64,000 nucleotides of DNA from Rhizobium sp. CG5 (GTDB lineage Bacteria > Pseudomonadota > Alphaproteobacteria > Rhizobiales > Rhizobiaceae), in assembly GCF_023701945.1 (NCBI RefSeq), contig NZ_JABAEF010000011.1, positions 124,001-188,000 of the forward strand. The letters are read 5' to 3'. The translations under genes and the position numbers were made by a program. Below, piece by piece: positions 1-8,912 of the stretch. Numbering within the stretch: position 1 is the first letter of the stretch; the number at the start of each line of letters is the position of its first letter. The notes under the pieces are model-generated. The model was not told the origin of the DNA and did not search any database. It was given only the letters and a program-made list of their open reading frames with translations.

Positions 1-328
1 GCGCGTTGCATGAGATCCGAAAGATGACAGGAACGAAAGAAAACGGCTGCTGATGCGGTATCTCACGCACAGAATCTGGTTCCGACGCAGAGAGACCCCG
101 TGGGAGTTGGATCGTTCCATATATTAGCGGGCGACCGGTGCCTGTATAGACTGATCTCAAGGGCTGCCGCTTGTTGCTCGGTTCGCTTGGAGAGATCATC
201 GGCCGCCCTGACCGTCCGATGCCAATCTTCGAAGGGCTACGCTGCTTATCCGGGTGATCAGACTTTGGTCCCTATCCGGCGCCATGGGTCCGACTTCTTT
301 GGGCCCGTGGAATGCGCTATGAACGAGC
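1..328. other. Intergenic leader, no gene seen
   Basis: I find no convincing coding sequence here. The open frames that cross it lack codon structure and run antisense or out of frame into the kinase gene that follows. It presumably carries the promoter of the downstream two-component operon, but I could not pick a -35/-10 pair with confidence. Confidence 0.4.
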
Positions 329-1711
329 ATGGAGAGAACATCGGACACCAAGGACGTGCGGGCACCGACTGGAGGCACAAGTCTTGCCCGGCAGTTCGTG
401 CTGGCAGCAGCAGGTGTCCTTCTGTTCGGCATGTCGATGATCGGCTTCTGGGTGAGCGGGCGCATCGAAGATTCCGTCATCCACAACGCAGCGGCGGCAA
501 CGGCGCTCTACGTGGACAGCATCATTGCGCCGCTGACGCAGGAGCTGGCAAAATCCAATACCTTGGGCGAAGGCGCGCGTGTTGCGCTCACAGAGACGCT
601 CTCCCAGGGCGTCCTCAGGGAAAAACTGATTGCCTTCAAGATCTGGAAGCCCGACGGCACGATCGTCTTCAGCAACGAGGATGGCGCGATCGGCAAGCGT
701 TTCGAGATGACCGACGGGCTGGTGACGGCCAAGGCTGGACAGATCCATGCGGAATTCAACCAACTCGAAGGACCGGAAAACGAGGTTGAGCGCCTGAGCG
801 GCCTTCCGCTGCTGGAAATCTACAGCCCGATCCGCGAACCCTGGTCCGGCGACATCATCGGCATCGCCGAGTTCTACGAGAACGGCGTCGATCTCAGCTC
901 CGAACTGACCAGTGCGCGGCTGCAAAGCTGGCTGGTCGTCGGCGTGGTGACGCTGGTGATGTTCGCCTTGCTGTTTGGCATCGTCGCCCGCGGCAGCCGT
1001 CTGATCACCCGCCAAAGAGTGGCCCTCGACGAAAAGGTGGAAACGCTATCGGCGCTGCTGGCGCAAAACCAGGCACTGCGCCGCCGCGTCGACCAGGCGA
1101 CCCATCGCACCGCCGACCTCAACGAGCGCTACCTGCGGCGTCTCTCGGCGGAGCTTCACGACGGACCGGCGCAATTGCTGGCCTTCGCGTCGCTGCGGCT
1201 CGGGTCGATCCTGCCGGCCGGATCGACCAATCAGGATGGTGAACGGGTCAAGACGGCACTGGACGATGCGATGCGCGACATCCGCAATATCTGCCGAGGC
1301 CTGACATTGCCCGAGCTGGACGGGCTCGGCGTCGAGGACGTCTTGAGGCGCGTCATCGCGGCGCATGAAAGCCGGACCGGAACGCGCGTCGCCTTCACCT
1401 GCGATCCCGCACTTCCCGACCTGTCGAAAGCCGAGAAGATCTGCGCCTATCGCTTCGTCCAGGAAACGCTCAACAATGCCGCCCGCCACGCCGCCGGCAT
1501 CGGTCAGCAGGTGACGGCCTCGGCGGCGGGCAGCGGGATCGAGATCACCGTCAGCGACAAGGGGCCGGGATTTAATCGGCGCACAGCCGGTGAAGGCCTC
1601 GGTCTTCTGGGGCTTGAGGAACGGATTGCCGGTCTCGGCGGAAAGCTCGACCTCGATTCGCAAAACGGCGCGCGCCTGACGATGCGCCTGCCAGGGAACA
1701 CAGGACCATGA
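329..1711 (+). CDS. NarL-type membrane sensor histidine kinase
   Basis: A 460-residue sensor kinase of the HisKA_3 (NarX/DegS-like) class that should phosphorylate the response regulator encoded next. A first membrane helix lies near residues 22-45. An extracytoplasmic, cache-like region follows (about 50-195), then a second helix (about 198-218), a short coiled linker, the dimerisation helix with the phospho-acceptor His at about 277 (E-L-H-D-G-P), and a HATPase_c domain with an N box (ETLNNAARH) and G boxes (DKGPGF, GEGLGLLG). The gene overlaps the regulator by 4 bp (ATGA), so the two are translationally coupled. The start was taken at the first ATG giving a short cytoplasmic tail before the helix; the ribosome-binding site is weak. 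The ligand cannot be read from the sequence. Confidence 0.9.
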   Translation: MERTSDTKDVRAPTGGTSLARQFVLAAAGVLLFGMSMIGFWVSGRIEDSVIHNAAAATALYVDSIIAPLTQELAKSNTLGEGARVALTETLSQGVLREKLIAFKIWKPDGTIVFSNEDGAIGKRFEMTDGLVTAKAGQIHAEFNQLEGPENEVERLSGLPLLEIYSPIREPWSGDIIGIAEFYENGVDLSSELTSARLQSWLVVGVVTLVMFALLFGIVARGSRLITRQRVALDEKVETLSALLAQNQALRRRVDQATHRTADLNERYLRRLSAELHDGPAQLLAFASLRLGSILPAGSTNQDGERVKTALDDAMRDIRNICRGLTLPELDGLGVEDVLRRVIAAHESRTGTRVAFTCDPALPDLSKAEKICAYRFVQETLNNAARHAAGIGQQVTASAAGSGIEITVSDKGPGFNRRTAGEGLGLLGLEERIAGLGGKLDLDSQNGARLTMRLPGNTGP

Positions 1712-2382
1712 CCGAACATACCATCCGCATCCTCGTCGTCGATGATCATCCGATGTTTCGGGACGGTGTTTCGAGAAGCCTTTCGGAACAGCAGGACCTT
1801 GAGGTCTGCGGCGAGGGCGCGTCCGCCGACGAGGCGATCCGGCTTGACCGGCAGCTGAAGCCCGACGTCATCCTGCTCGATCTTTCCATGCCGGGCGGCG
1901 GCCTCAATGCCCTGCGCCTTATCCTCGAACAGTCCCCTGACGCCCGGGTCGTCGTGCTGACGGCATCGGAGGCCGACGAGGATGTGCTGATGGCGCTGAA
2001 GTCCGGTGCGCGCGGCTATGTGCTGAAAGGCGTTCCCGCCACGACGCTGATCGAGGTGGTGCGCGGTGCGATGGCGGGGGAAAGCTATGTGTCGCCGGCG
2101 CTTGCGGCCCGCATCCTGGCGGAGCTGCGCATAGTGGCGCCGGTGGTTCATGGCTTGGAGAAGGGCGACAGCTCGCAGGACATGCTGGCGAGCCTGACGC
2201 GCCGCGAGGAGGAAATCCTCAAGCTGGTCGCGGCCGGCAACAGCAACAAGGAAGTCGCTCGGCGGCTCGACCTGCAGGAAAAGACGATCAAGCACCACAT
2301 GACCCGGATCCTGCAGAAGCTGAATGTCCGCAACCGGACAGAGGCCGCCATGCTGCTGCGGGACGCTGGCCAACGCTCCTGA
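1708..2382 (+). CDS. NarL/FixJ-family response regulator
   Basis: A 224-residue response regulator. The receiver domain (about 6-125) has the acidic pair D12-D13, the phospho-acceptor D58 (LLDLSMPG) and the conserved Lys near 108 (YVLKG). A LuxR-type helix-turn-helix follows at about 158-218 (LTRREEEILKLVAAG, then the recognition helix around KTIKHHMTRIL). It is the cognate partner of the upstream kinase, whose stop codon it overlaps by 4 bp. It is a DNA-binding transcription factor. Its targets are not evident: the next genes are convergent, so no adjacent operon points to a regulon. Confidence 0.92.
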   Translation: MTEHTIRILVVDDHPMFRDGVSRSLSEQQDLEVCGEGASADEAIRLDRQLKPDVILLDLSMPGGGLNALRLILEQSPDARVVVLTASEADEDVLMALKSGARGYVLKGVPATTLIEVVRGAMAGESYVSPALAARILAELRIVAPVVHGLEKGDSSQDMLASLTRREEEILKLVAAGNSNKEVARRLDLQEKTIKHHMTRILQKLNVRNRTEAAMLLRDAGQRS

Positions 2383-2404
2383 CCGCGCCTGGCATGAGCG
2401 CGCT

Positions 2405-2815
2405 CTAGAATTTCTGGTAGTCGGCCGTCCTGGCTTCGCGGTTGATCACCAGCCGTCCGGCCGGGTCGAACACCTGGTATCGCCCATTGCGGATCTGCGC
2501 AAGCCAGCCCCCGTCATAGGTATGACGGCGCTCCTGTGCGTCCTTGTCGCCGCTGCCACGCGCAGAATCGTCGCTTCCGCCATTGTCATCCCTATCATTG
2601 TCATTGTCGTCGTCGTCGCCGCTGCCCTTGCCGCTGTGCCCTCCCGAGTCGGAATCATCCGAGCTTGAATGATCGGAGCCCGAGTGATCCGAGCCGGAGT
2701 CGCTGGAACCGCCATCCTTTGCCCACACGCCATGCGGCAATGCCAGGAGGGTAAGGACCGCAACCAGCAGTACTGCCGCAAAGGCTCTACCACGAAATCG
2801 AAGATCATTCGCCAA
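2405..2815 (-). CDS. Secreted Asp/Ser/Gly-rich low-complexity protein
   Basis: 136 residues, not recognised as a named family. A signal-peptide-like N-terminus (about residues 8-32, hydrophobic, ending near VWA) is followed by about 60 residues of Asp, Ser, Gly, His and Asn, very acidic and surely disordered. The C-terminal 40 residues look structured (GGW, IRNGRYQVFDPAGRLV). The only sensible start is TTG, because no in-frame ATG precedes the signal peptide; GGAG lies 8 nt upstream and supports it. The acidic stretch could bind cations such as calcium, which is inference from composition only. It lies on the same strand as, and downstream of, another small secreted protein, with a gap of about 113 nt. 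An overlapping frame starting with ATG at 2808 has an implausible composition. Confidence 0.6.
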   Translation of the reverse strand: MANDLRFRGRAFAAVLLVAVLTLLALPHGVWAKDGGSSDSGSDHSGSDHSSSDDSDSGGHSGKGSGDDDDNDNDRDDNGGSDDSARGSGDKDAQERRHTYDGGWLAQIRNGRYQVFDPAGRLVINREARTADYQKF

Positions 2816-2928
2816 CGCGTCTACTCCGTACCACTGGACGATTTTGCAATCGGATCACCGACGCACCCGAAAGGCTGCGCCGGTGGATTGAATCAGGTGT
2901 GGATCTTTGTCCGCATCGCTCATTCGGC

Positions 2929-3273
2929 TCAGGCGCGGCGACCGCCGTGATCGTCGCCGGCTGCGTCGTCCGATCCGCGACCACGACGGTTGTGGCCTGG
3001 CTTATCATCCGCGCCGCGCCGTGCGACCTGCGTTTCGTCCAGCTTCAGCAGGAATGTATGGTTCGGGCCGTCGTCACGGCCGCGGCCGCGGCGGGTGTGG
3101 CCCGGCTTGTCATCGGCGCCTTTCCTGGCAACGAGGTCGTAGGGCTGAGCGAGGCGGGTTGTGCCTGCGACTCCGGTATCAAGCTCGCCGTTCAGGGCGG
3201 CACTGGCCGGGATGGCGGGGGATAGCATGGCCAGCACGATCGCCGAGCGCAGGACATATTGGGTTACCGACAT
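2929..3273 (-). CDS. Small secreted protein with a duplicated GADDKPGH/RRGRG motif
   Basis: 114 residues with a clear signal peptide (residues 1 to about 25, ending ASA). The mature part carries two copies of one motif: GADDKPGH at 52-59 and 87-94, each followed one residue later by RRGRG and then an acidic DD. I know no function for this family. The ATG at 3273 was chosen because GAGGAG lies 8 nt upstream; a longer GTG start at 3288 has no better site. The charged repeats (basic RRGRG beside acidic GADD/DD) would suit a self-associating or polyanion-binding protein, but that is speculation. The neighbouring secreted protein on the same strand is also low-complexity and Asp-rich, which hints at a shared extracytoplasmic role. 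Confidence 0.6.
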   Translation of the reverse strand: MSVTQYVLRSAIVLAMLSPAIPASAALNGELDTGVAGTTRLAQPYDLVARKGADDKPGHTRRGRGRDDGPNHTFLLKLDETQVARRGADDKPGHNRRGRGSDDAAGDDHGGRRA

Positions 3274-3633
3274 TGTAGTGCTCCTCACATGGGTTTCGAC
3301 CAGAGCCGAAGGTTGGTGCGAAAGGCCTTTGGCATCTCACAGCGACAAGATGCGCCCATGCGGCATGCCCTGTGAACGGCCCTGGGACCTTTGAGGGCGC
3401 CCCAGGGACCTTGGTCCGGTTTCGGATAGGGTTGTTGCAAAGGCCTGTCGTCGATCATCCGACGCCTGTCGACGATGGCGGCTGCGAAGCGACCTATCCG
3501 TTCATCGCCGACACGCAGACAGCATCAATCTGATCGCTGGTTGTCGTCGGCATCCATTTCATGCAGAAGAGGCCGGCAATGGCTCGATTTCTCAAAAGGG
3601 CCAGGCGACGCGAAACAGCCGTATGAGACAGGC
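3274..3633. other. Intergenic region between divergent small genes
   Basis: About 360 nt with no convincing gene. It should hold the promoter of the leftward repeat-protein gene and that of the rightward small gene at 3634. A reading frame entering the small gene from 3475 is Arg/Ser-rich and looks non-coding. No clear operator or terminator was seen. Confidence 0.35.
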
Positions 3634-3858
3634 ATGGAGAGTCAAATTATAAAGATCATGGTCTTGCTGCACAGCGCCGATGGCGCTGACTGGCAGTCTC
3701 CGCCCAAGGGCACAAGCCTGAAGACATTGAGCGAAGCCGAGGAGCAGGGCTTCATCCAGATCCGCGGCGAATTTCAGAAACGACAATTCTGTTTGACAAA
3801 GCTCGGCATCGACCATGTCGAGCGCGACAAACGGCGTCTGGAAGCACGCAGGCTCTGA
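3634..3858 (+). CDS. Small hypothetical protein (74 aa)
   Basis: A 74-residue hydrophilic protein without signal peptide or membrane segment. Its pattern (LSEAEEQGFIQIRGE, then FCLTKLGIDHVERDKRRLE) resembles the end of small winged-helix or MarR-like folds, where a 'LT..G' turn precedes the last helix, but I do not recognise a family. I took the internal ATG at 3634 because codons before it encode an Arg/Ser-rich stretch typical of non-coding frames. It converges on the LysR gene 24 nt away. A DNA-binding role is only a guess. Confidence 0.45.
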   Translation: MESQIIKIMVLLHSADGADWQSPPKGTSLKTLSEAEEQGFIQIRGEFQKRQFCLTKLGIDHVERDKRRLEARRL

Positions 3859-3882
3859 ACCGGCCGAAATGGGCGATGGACG

Positions 3883-4788
3883 CTAGAGGCTCCTGTCGTC
3901 GAGACTCGGCCCGTGGCGGCGGAGTATCTCGATAAACGCTTCCGCGGTCCAGGACAGCGGCGCACCCGACAGCGTGATGATGCCATAGTCGGCGACCTTG
4001 TCCGGCAGGAAGGGCCGCATCGCGATGGCATCATTGCGGAAAAAGGCCGCGATCAGCGAGGGCACGATGGCAATGCCCAGACCCTGGGCTGCGCAGGCGC
4101 AGGCGGTTTCCACCGAGTGGACCTCCAGGCTGCAGCGATAGCTCGGCACGATGCGGCGCAGTTCGTGCTCCAACTCATTGCGGTTGATCCGCTGTCGTCC
4201 CAGCAAAATCAGGTCGTTGCGGGCCAGGTCATTGACGGTGATCGCCTCCTTGGCCGCCAGCGGATGATCAAAGGGCATCACGCAGGTCGTGCCGCTCTGG
4301 AACAGCGAGCGGGCATCAAAGGAATGCTCTTCCGTAGGCAGCCGCACGAAGCCGAGATCGGCGACGCGGCTGCGCACCATCCTCTCGATCGCATCATAGG
4401 GGCCGCTCAGGATCTCGACCGTGACCCGCGGGTGGTCCGCCTTGAAACGGGCCACCAGCGGCGGCAGCATGGTCGTCGTCAGGCTGTGGGGAAAGGCGAT
4501 CCGGATCAGCGCCTCGCCGAACACGCCGGTGCGGATATCGCCGATCTTGTTGCGCAGCTTGGCTACACTGTCGGCCACCTCGTCGACTTCGCCGACCAGC
4601 AAATGCGCTTCCGGACGTGGCACCAGCCGACCCTTGTCGCGCAGGAACAGCTCGCGGCCGATTTCCTCCTCCAGCGCGGCCAGCTGCCGGCTGATCGCCG
4701 ACTGCGACATGCCGAGTTCCGCCGCTGCCGCGATGGTCGAGCCGGTATCCATGATCGTCTTGAAAATTTCGAGCTGTTTGAAATTCAT
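3883..4788 (-). CDS. LysR-family transcriptional regulator
   Basis: 301 residues, the usual LysR length. The N-terminal winged HTH (MNFKQLEIFKTI, AAAAELGMSQSAISRQLAALE) is followed by a substrate-binding domain with typical features (PHSLTTTMLPPLVARF, and VETACACAAQGLGIAIVPS for the second lobe). The start at 4788 matches the family N-terminus (MNFKQLE); upstream codons give an unrelated basic leader. The gene is divergent from the peptide-transport operon across 212 nt, the classical layout for a LysR regulator that controls its neighbour and itself. The co-inducer is presumably the imported compound or a breakdown product, by inference from context. Confidence 0.92.
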   Translation of the reverse strand: MNFKQLEIFKTIMDTGSTIAAAAELGMSQSAISRQLAALEEEIGRELFLRDKGRLVPRPEAHLLVGEVDEVADSVAKLRNKIGDIRTGVFGEALIRIAFPHSLTTTMLPPLVARFKADHPRVTVEILSGPYDAIERMVRSRVADLGFVRLPTEEHSFDARSLFQSGTTCVMPFDHPLAAKEAITVNDLARNDLILLGRQRINRNELEHELRRIVPSYRCSLEVHSVETACACAAQGLGIAIVPSLIAAFFRNDAIAMRPFLPDKVADYGIITLSGAPLSWTAEAFIEILRRHGPSLDDRSL

Positions 4789-4859
4789 GGCGCCGATCCT
4801 AAGGCTGCCACCGTGGAAGGCAAGCCGCCGCGGTGTTATCCCGCATGCTCGGCGCAAAA

Positions 4860-4875
4860 CGCATAGGATCATGCG
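4860..4875. promoter_or_regulatory. Candidate LysR operator (CGCAT-N6-ATGCG)
   Basis: An inverted repeat CGCAT / ATGCG with a 6-nt spacer sits in the 212-nt gap between the LysR gene and the divergent permease gene, 72 nt upstream of the LysR start. Short dyads of this size in such gaps are typical LysR sites. The assignment rests on position and symmetry only. Confidence 0.3.
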
Positions 4876-5000
4876 CTTCACTCATAATATTGCGCGCTTT
4901 TTCCGGCCCGCTATCGTCACCTCAACAAAAGACAAAAAAGGGGTTCTCCGATGACATCTCTCTGTCCCCGTCTGCATCGATTCAGGCGGGAGTATCGCTT

Positions 5001-5975
5001 GTGACGGTTTTCATCATCCGCCGGCTGATGCAAAGCGTTGTCGTGCTGCTGATCACGGCACTCATCGTCTTTCTCGGCGTCTATGCCATCGGCGATCCGA
5101 TCGAGATGCTGATCTCGCCCGATGCGAGCCCCGCTGAACGCGCTCAGGTTATCGTCTCGCTCGGTCTCGATAAGCCGCTTTGGCAGCAGTTCCTGACCTT
5201 TGCCTGGAATGCGCTGCATGGCGATCTCGGGCGCTCCTTTGTCTTCAATCGCCCATCCATCGCCCTGATCTTCGAGCGGCTGCCGGCCACATTGGAACTG
5301 ACCCTCACCGGTCTGTTCATCGCCTTGGTCGTCGGCATCCCGCTCGGCCTGGTCGCCGGCCTGAAGCCCAATAGCGTCACCGACGAGGCGATCATGACCG
5401 GCTCCATCCTCGGCTTTTCCCTTCCGAGCTTCTGGCAGGGCATGATGCTGATCATGATCTTTTCGATCTGGCTCGGCTGGCTGCCCTCGACCGGCCGCGG
5501 CGAGGTCGGCAGTTTCCTGGGTCTGCAGTCCAGCCTGTTCACGATCGATGGCGTCACGCATCTGATCCTGCCGGCGATCAATCTCTGCCTGTTCAAGCTC
5601 TCTCTTGTCATACGGCTGACGCGCACCGGCGTGCGCGAGACCATGCCGCTGGATTTCATCAAATTCGCCCGCGCCAAGGGCCTGTCGGAGCGGCGGATCG
5701 TGCTGGTGCATGTGCTCAAGAACATCCTGATCCCGCTCGTCACCGTCATTGGCCTTGAGCTCGGCAGCATGCTGGCCTTTGCCGTCGTGACGGAGACGAT
5801 TTTCGCCTGGCCGGGCATCGGCAAGCTGCTGATCGATTCCATCATGAGGCTCGATCGTCCTGTTGTGGTGGCCTATCTGCTGGTCATCGTCAGCCTGTTC
5901 ATCTTCATCAATTTCGTGGTCGACATCCTCTATTCGCTGATCGACCCACGCGTCCGGCTGGGAGATGCGCAATGA
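5001..5975 (+). CDS. Dipeptide/oligopeptide ABC transporter permease (DppB-like)
   Basis: A 324-residue inner-membrane permease of the binding-protein-dependent DppB/OppB type. It has an N-terminal helix (FIIRRLMQSVVVLLIT), a periplasmic loop and five further helices. The cytoplasmic coupling (EAA) loop reads FARAKGLSERRIVLVHVLKN, the contact site for the ATPase. The GTG start at 5001 was preferred because it gives the standard family N-terminus and has GGGAG 8 nt upstream; the longer ATG frame adds about 56 unlikely residues. It is the first gene of an operon that continues through a second permease, two ATPases, a binding protein and two hydrolases. Confidence 0.92.
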   Translation: MTVFIIRRLMQSVVVLLITALIVFLGVYAIGDPIEMLISPDASPAERAQVIVSLGLDKPLWQQFLTFAWNALHGDLGRSFVFNRPSIALIFERLPATLELTLTGLFIALVVGIPLGLVAGLKPNSVTDEAIMTGSILGFSLPSFWQGMMLIMIFSIWLGWLPSTGRGEVGSFLGLQSSLFTIDGVTHLILPAINLCLFKLSLVIRLTRTGVRETMPLDFIKFARAKGLSERRIVLVHVLKNILIPLVTVIGLELGSMLAFAVVTETIFAWPGIGKLLIDSIMRLDRPVVVAYLLVIVSLFIFINFVVDILYSLIDPRVRLGDAQ

Positions 5976-6874
5976 GCGGCCATTTCCTCAACCTTCGCGA
6001 CGACACGCTGGCCGGTCGTCTGGTCGGCGGTCTGCTGCAAAGCCCGAAGGCCACGATCGCGGCCATCGTCTGCCTGTTTCTCCTGCTGACGGCGCTCTTC
6101 GGTCCCTTCCTGACGCAGCAGGATCCCTACGATCTCGCCGTGCTGGATATTCTCGACTCCAAGCTGCCGCCCGGATCGCAAAGCATGGACGGCATGGTCT
6201 ATTGGCTCGGCACCGACGGCCAGGGCCGCGACATGTTGTCGGCCATGGTGCACGGCCTGCGCACCAGTCTCGGCGTCGGCGTGTTTTCCGGCGTCGTGGC
6301 CCTGATGGTCGGCACCATGCTGGGTCTGATCGCCGCCTATTTCGGTGGCCGTATCGATGCGATGATCATGCGCATCGTCGACCTGATGCTCGGCTTTCCC
6401 ACCATTCTCGTGGCGCTCATGCTGCTCGCCCTGCTGGGGCAAGGGGTGTGGAAAGTGGTGCTGGCGCTGATCCTCGTGCAATGGGCAACCTTTGCCCGCG
6501 CCGTGCGCGCAGCTGCCCTGGTCGAGAAGAACAAGGACTATATCGAAGCGGCCGTAACGCTTGGCATCGGCACTCCGCGCATCCTGTTCGGTCATCTCCT
6601 GCCAAACTGCCTGCCGCCGCTGATCGTGATCGGCATGCTCCAGGTCGCCAATGCCATCTCGGCGGAAGCCACGCTCTCCTTTCTGGGCATCGGCCTGCCG
6701 ATTACCGAGCCATCGCTCGGGCTGCTGATTGCCAATGGCTATCAGGTGCTGATGTCGGGTGAATACTGGATGAGCGTCTATCCGGGCCTGCTGCTTCTGA
6801 TCCTGGTGTTCTCCATCAATATCGTCGGCGATCGCCTGCGCGAAGTGCTCAACCCCCGGCTGGGCGAAAGGTGA
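5972..6874 (+). CDS. Dipeptide/oligopeptide ABC transporter permease (DppC-like)
   Basis: A 300-residue second permease of the DppC/OppC type, pairing with the upstream DppB-like protein. It has an N-terminal helix (ATIAAIVCLFLLLTALFG), the DppC-type motif around LGTDGQGRDMLSAMVHG that precedes the membrane core, and a coupling loop (EAAVTLGIGTPRILFGHLLPN) for the ATPase. The last helix lies near LLLLILVFSINIVGDRLRE. It overlaps the previous gene by 4 bp, and the next gene starts inside its stop codon, so the cluster is tightly coupled. Confidence 0.93.
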   Translation: MSGHFLNLRDDTLAGRLVGGLLQSPKATIAAIVCLFLLLTALFGPFLTQQDPYDLAVLDILDSKLPPGSQSMDGMVYWLGTDGQGRDMLSAMVHGLRTSLGVGVFSGVVALMVGTMLGLIAAYFGGRIDAMIMRIVDLMLGFPTILVALMLLALLGQGVWKVVLALILVQWATFARAVRAAALVEKNKDYIEAAVTLGIGTPRILFGHLLPNCLPPLIVIGMLQVANAISAEATLSFLGIGLPITEPSLGLLIANGYQVLMSGEYWMSVYPGLLLLILVFSINIVGDRLREVLNPRLGER

Positions 6875-7854
6875 CCGCGATGACCAGACCCATTCTCGAC
6901 GTCAGGAACCTCTCCACCCATTTCACCACCCGTCGCGGCACCATCAAGGCGGTCGACGATGTCAGTTTTGCCGTTGGCCAGCGTGAGATCGTCGGCCTGG
7001 TCGGCGAATCCGGCTCGGGCAAATCCATCACCGGCTTTTCGATCCTCGGCCTGGTCGATCCGCCCGGACGCGTTGCCTCCGGCCAGATCCTGTTCGATGG
7101 CCAGAATCTTTTGGACCTGCCCTCCCGATCGATGCGGCAAATTCGCGGCAAGCGGATTGCGATGATCTTCCAGGATCCGATGATGACGCTCAATCCGGTG
7201 TTGTCGATCGGGACGCAGATGATCGAGACGATCCAGGCCCATGAAACGGTCTCACGGGCCGAGGCGCGGGCCCGGTCGCGCGATACGCTGGGCCTGGTCG
7301 GCATCCCTTCGCCGGAGGAACGGCTGGATGCCTATCCGCACCAGTTTTCCGGCGGCATGCGGCAGCGTGTGGCGATCGCCATCGCGCTTCTGCATCGGCC
7401 CGACCTGATCATCGCCGACGAGCCGACCACCGCGCTTGACGTTACAATTCAGTCGCAGATCCTGTTCGAGATCAAACGGCTGGCCCAGGAGTTCGGCATG
7501 GCGCTGATCTGGATCAGCCACGACCTCGGTGTGGTCGCCGCCCTCGCAGACCGGATCATGGTCATGTATGCCGGCCGGATCGTCGAGGCGGGGCCGGTTG
7601 ATGGCGTGCTGGCACGCCCGGCCCATCCCTACACATCCGGTCTCCTCAATGCGGTGCCCGCAGCCGTGCCGCGGGGCCAGCCTTTGCGGCCGATCCCCGG
7701 CATGGCCCCCTCGCCGCTCGACAGACCTTCCGGCTGTTCGTTCCGGGATCGTTGCGCGCGCGCCACCGCTGTCTGTGCGGCCGAACCTGCCCTTGAGCAG
7801 GCGGCCGACCGGGAGTGGCGCTGTTTCCATCCGCATGCAGGGAGGGCCGCATGA
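6871..7854 (+). CDS. Peptide ABC transporter ATPase (DppD-like)
   Basis: A 327-residue ATP-binding subunit. It carries Walker A (GESGSGKS), Q-loop ([10 protein letters not shown]), ABC signature (FSGGMRQR), Walker B ([12 protein letters not shown]) and switch His (ISHDLGV). The C-terminal oligopeptide/dipeptide-transporter extension is present ([12 protein letters not shown], and the cysteine-bearing [10 protein letters not shown] region). It begins at a GTG overlapping the permease stop; an alternative ATG lies 9 nt downstream. With the DppF-like partner it should form the ATPase heterodimer of the importer. Confidence 0.93.
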   Translation: MTAMTRPILDVRNLSTHFTTRRGTIKAVDDVSFAVGQREIVGLVGESGSGKSITGFSILGLVDPPGRVASGQILFDGQNLLDLPSRSMRQIRGKRIAMIFQDPMMTLNPVLSIGTQMIETIQAHETVSRAEARARSRDTLGLVGIPSPEERLDAYPHQFSGGMRQRVAIAIALLHRPDLIIADEPTTALDVTIQSQILFEIKRLAQEFGMALIWISHDLGVVAALADRIMVMYAGRIVEAGPVDGVLARPAHPYTSGLLNAVPAAVPRGQPLRPIPGMAPSPLDRPSGCSFRDRCARATAVCAAEPALEQAADREWRCFHPHAGRAA

Positions 7855-8912
7855 CGACCCCGCTTATCGAGGCTGTCAGTGTCAGCCGCCGTTTTTCGCG
7901 CAAGCTGGACTATGCCGAAAAGATCGCCCGCGCCCTGGGGGCCAACCTGCAGGACCGCACGGTGCATGCGGTCGATGACGTCGATCTGTCCGTCATGCCG
8001 GGCGAAGTTGTCGGCCTGGTCGGCGAATCCGGATGCGGAAAATCGACGCTTGGGCGGATGATGGCCGGCATCATGCCGGTCAGCGATGGAGAGGTGCGCT
8101 GGAAGGGCAACGCCCTGCCGCTTCTCAAAGGCGAGGAAAAGCGGGCCGCCCGGCTCGCCGCCCAGATGATTTTCCAGGATCCGATGTCGACCCTCAATCC
8201 GCGCAAGCGCGTGATCGACCTCATTGGCGAAGCACCGCGGGTGCATGGCCTGGTGACCCGTCGCGAGACGCGCGACTACGTCGCGGACATCACCCGCCGG
8301 GTCGGGCTCGACCCCTCCTATCTCGACCGCTATCCGCACCAGTTCTCCGGCGGCCAGAGACAGCGCATCGGCATTGCCCGGGCGCTGGCGGTGAGGCCGG
8401 ACCTTCTGGTTTGCGATGAGTCCGTGGCCGCTCTCGATGTCTCCATCCAGGCGCAGATCCTCAATCTGTTCATGGATCTGAAGCAGGAATTCGGGCTGAC
8501 CTATCTGTTCATCAGTCACGATCTTGGCGTGGTCAAGCACATCTGCGATCGGGTGGTGGTGATGTATCTCGGCCGGATCGTCGAAAGTGCGGCGCCGGAC
8601 GACCTCTTCGCCGCGCCGAAGCATCCCTATACCGAGGCCTTGATCCGGGAACTGCCGGAGATCGGTGATCGCAAGCGGGTTTTCACGCCGATCCGCGGCG
8701 AGATCCCGTCGCCGCTTCATCCCCCCGCCGGTTGCCATTTCCATCCGCGCTGTCCGATGGCGTTCGATCGCTGCCGCGTCGAGCGTCCGCGTCTTCAGGC
8801 GACGGGACCGGGACATGTCAGCGCCTGCCATCTCAACGATCCGATACCTGCACCAACCACCACACTGCCGGTCCAGCCGGTCACCATAACAAAGAAGGGA
8901 ACAGACCTATGA
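7851..8912 (+). CDS. Peptide ABC transporter ATPase (DppF-like)
   Basis: A 353-residue partner ATPase with Walker A (GESGCGKST), Q-loop (FQDPMSTLNP), signature (FSGGQRQRIG), Walker B (LLVCDESVAALD) and switch His ([10 protein letters not shown]), plus the C-terminal peptide-transporter extension (HPYTEALI, CHFHPRCPMA). The Walker B region reads CDESVAALD rather than the common DEPTSALD, a known variation that keeps the catalytic Glu. The ATG at 7851 gives an ATGA overlap with the previous gene. A further 4-bp overlap joins it to the binding-protein gene. Confidence 0.93.
   Translation: MTTPLIEAVSVSRRFSRKLDYAEKIARALGANLQDRTVHAVDDVDLSVMPGEVVGLVGESGCGKSTLGRMMAGIMPVSDGEVRWKGNALPLLKGEEKRAARLAAQMIFQDPMSTLNPRKRVIDLIGEAPRVHGLVTRRETRDYVADITRRVGLDPSYLDRYPHQFSGGQRQRIGIARALAVRPDLLVCDESVAALDVSIQAQILNLFMDLKQEFGLTYLFISHDLGVVKHICDRVVVMYLGRIVESAAPDDLFAAPKHPYTEALIRELPEIGDRKRVFTPIRGEIPSPLHPPAGCHFHPRCPMAFDRCRVERPRLQATGPGHVSACHLNDPIPAPTTTLPVQPVTITKKGTDL

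Noticed and set aside
2446..2808. An alternative 120-codon minus frame beginning with ATG over the Asp/Ser-rich gene
   Set aside because: It is rich in Thr, Met and Arg with no signal peptide cleavage pattern. The TTG frame gives a normal signal peptide and a structured C-terminus.
4917..5972. A 351-codon open frame on the minus strand opposite the DppB-like gene
   Set aside because: Gln/Asp/His-rich shadow without any motif. The plus strand encodes a clear permease.
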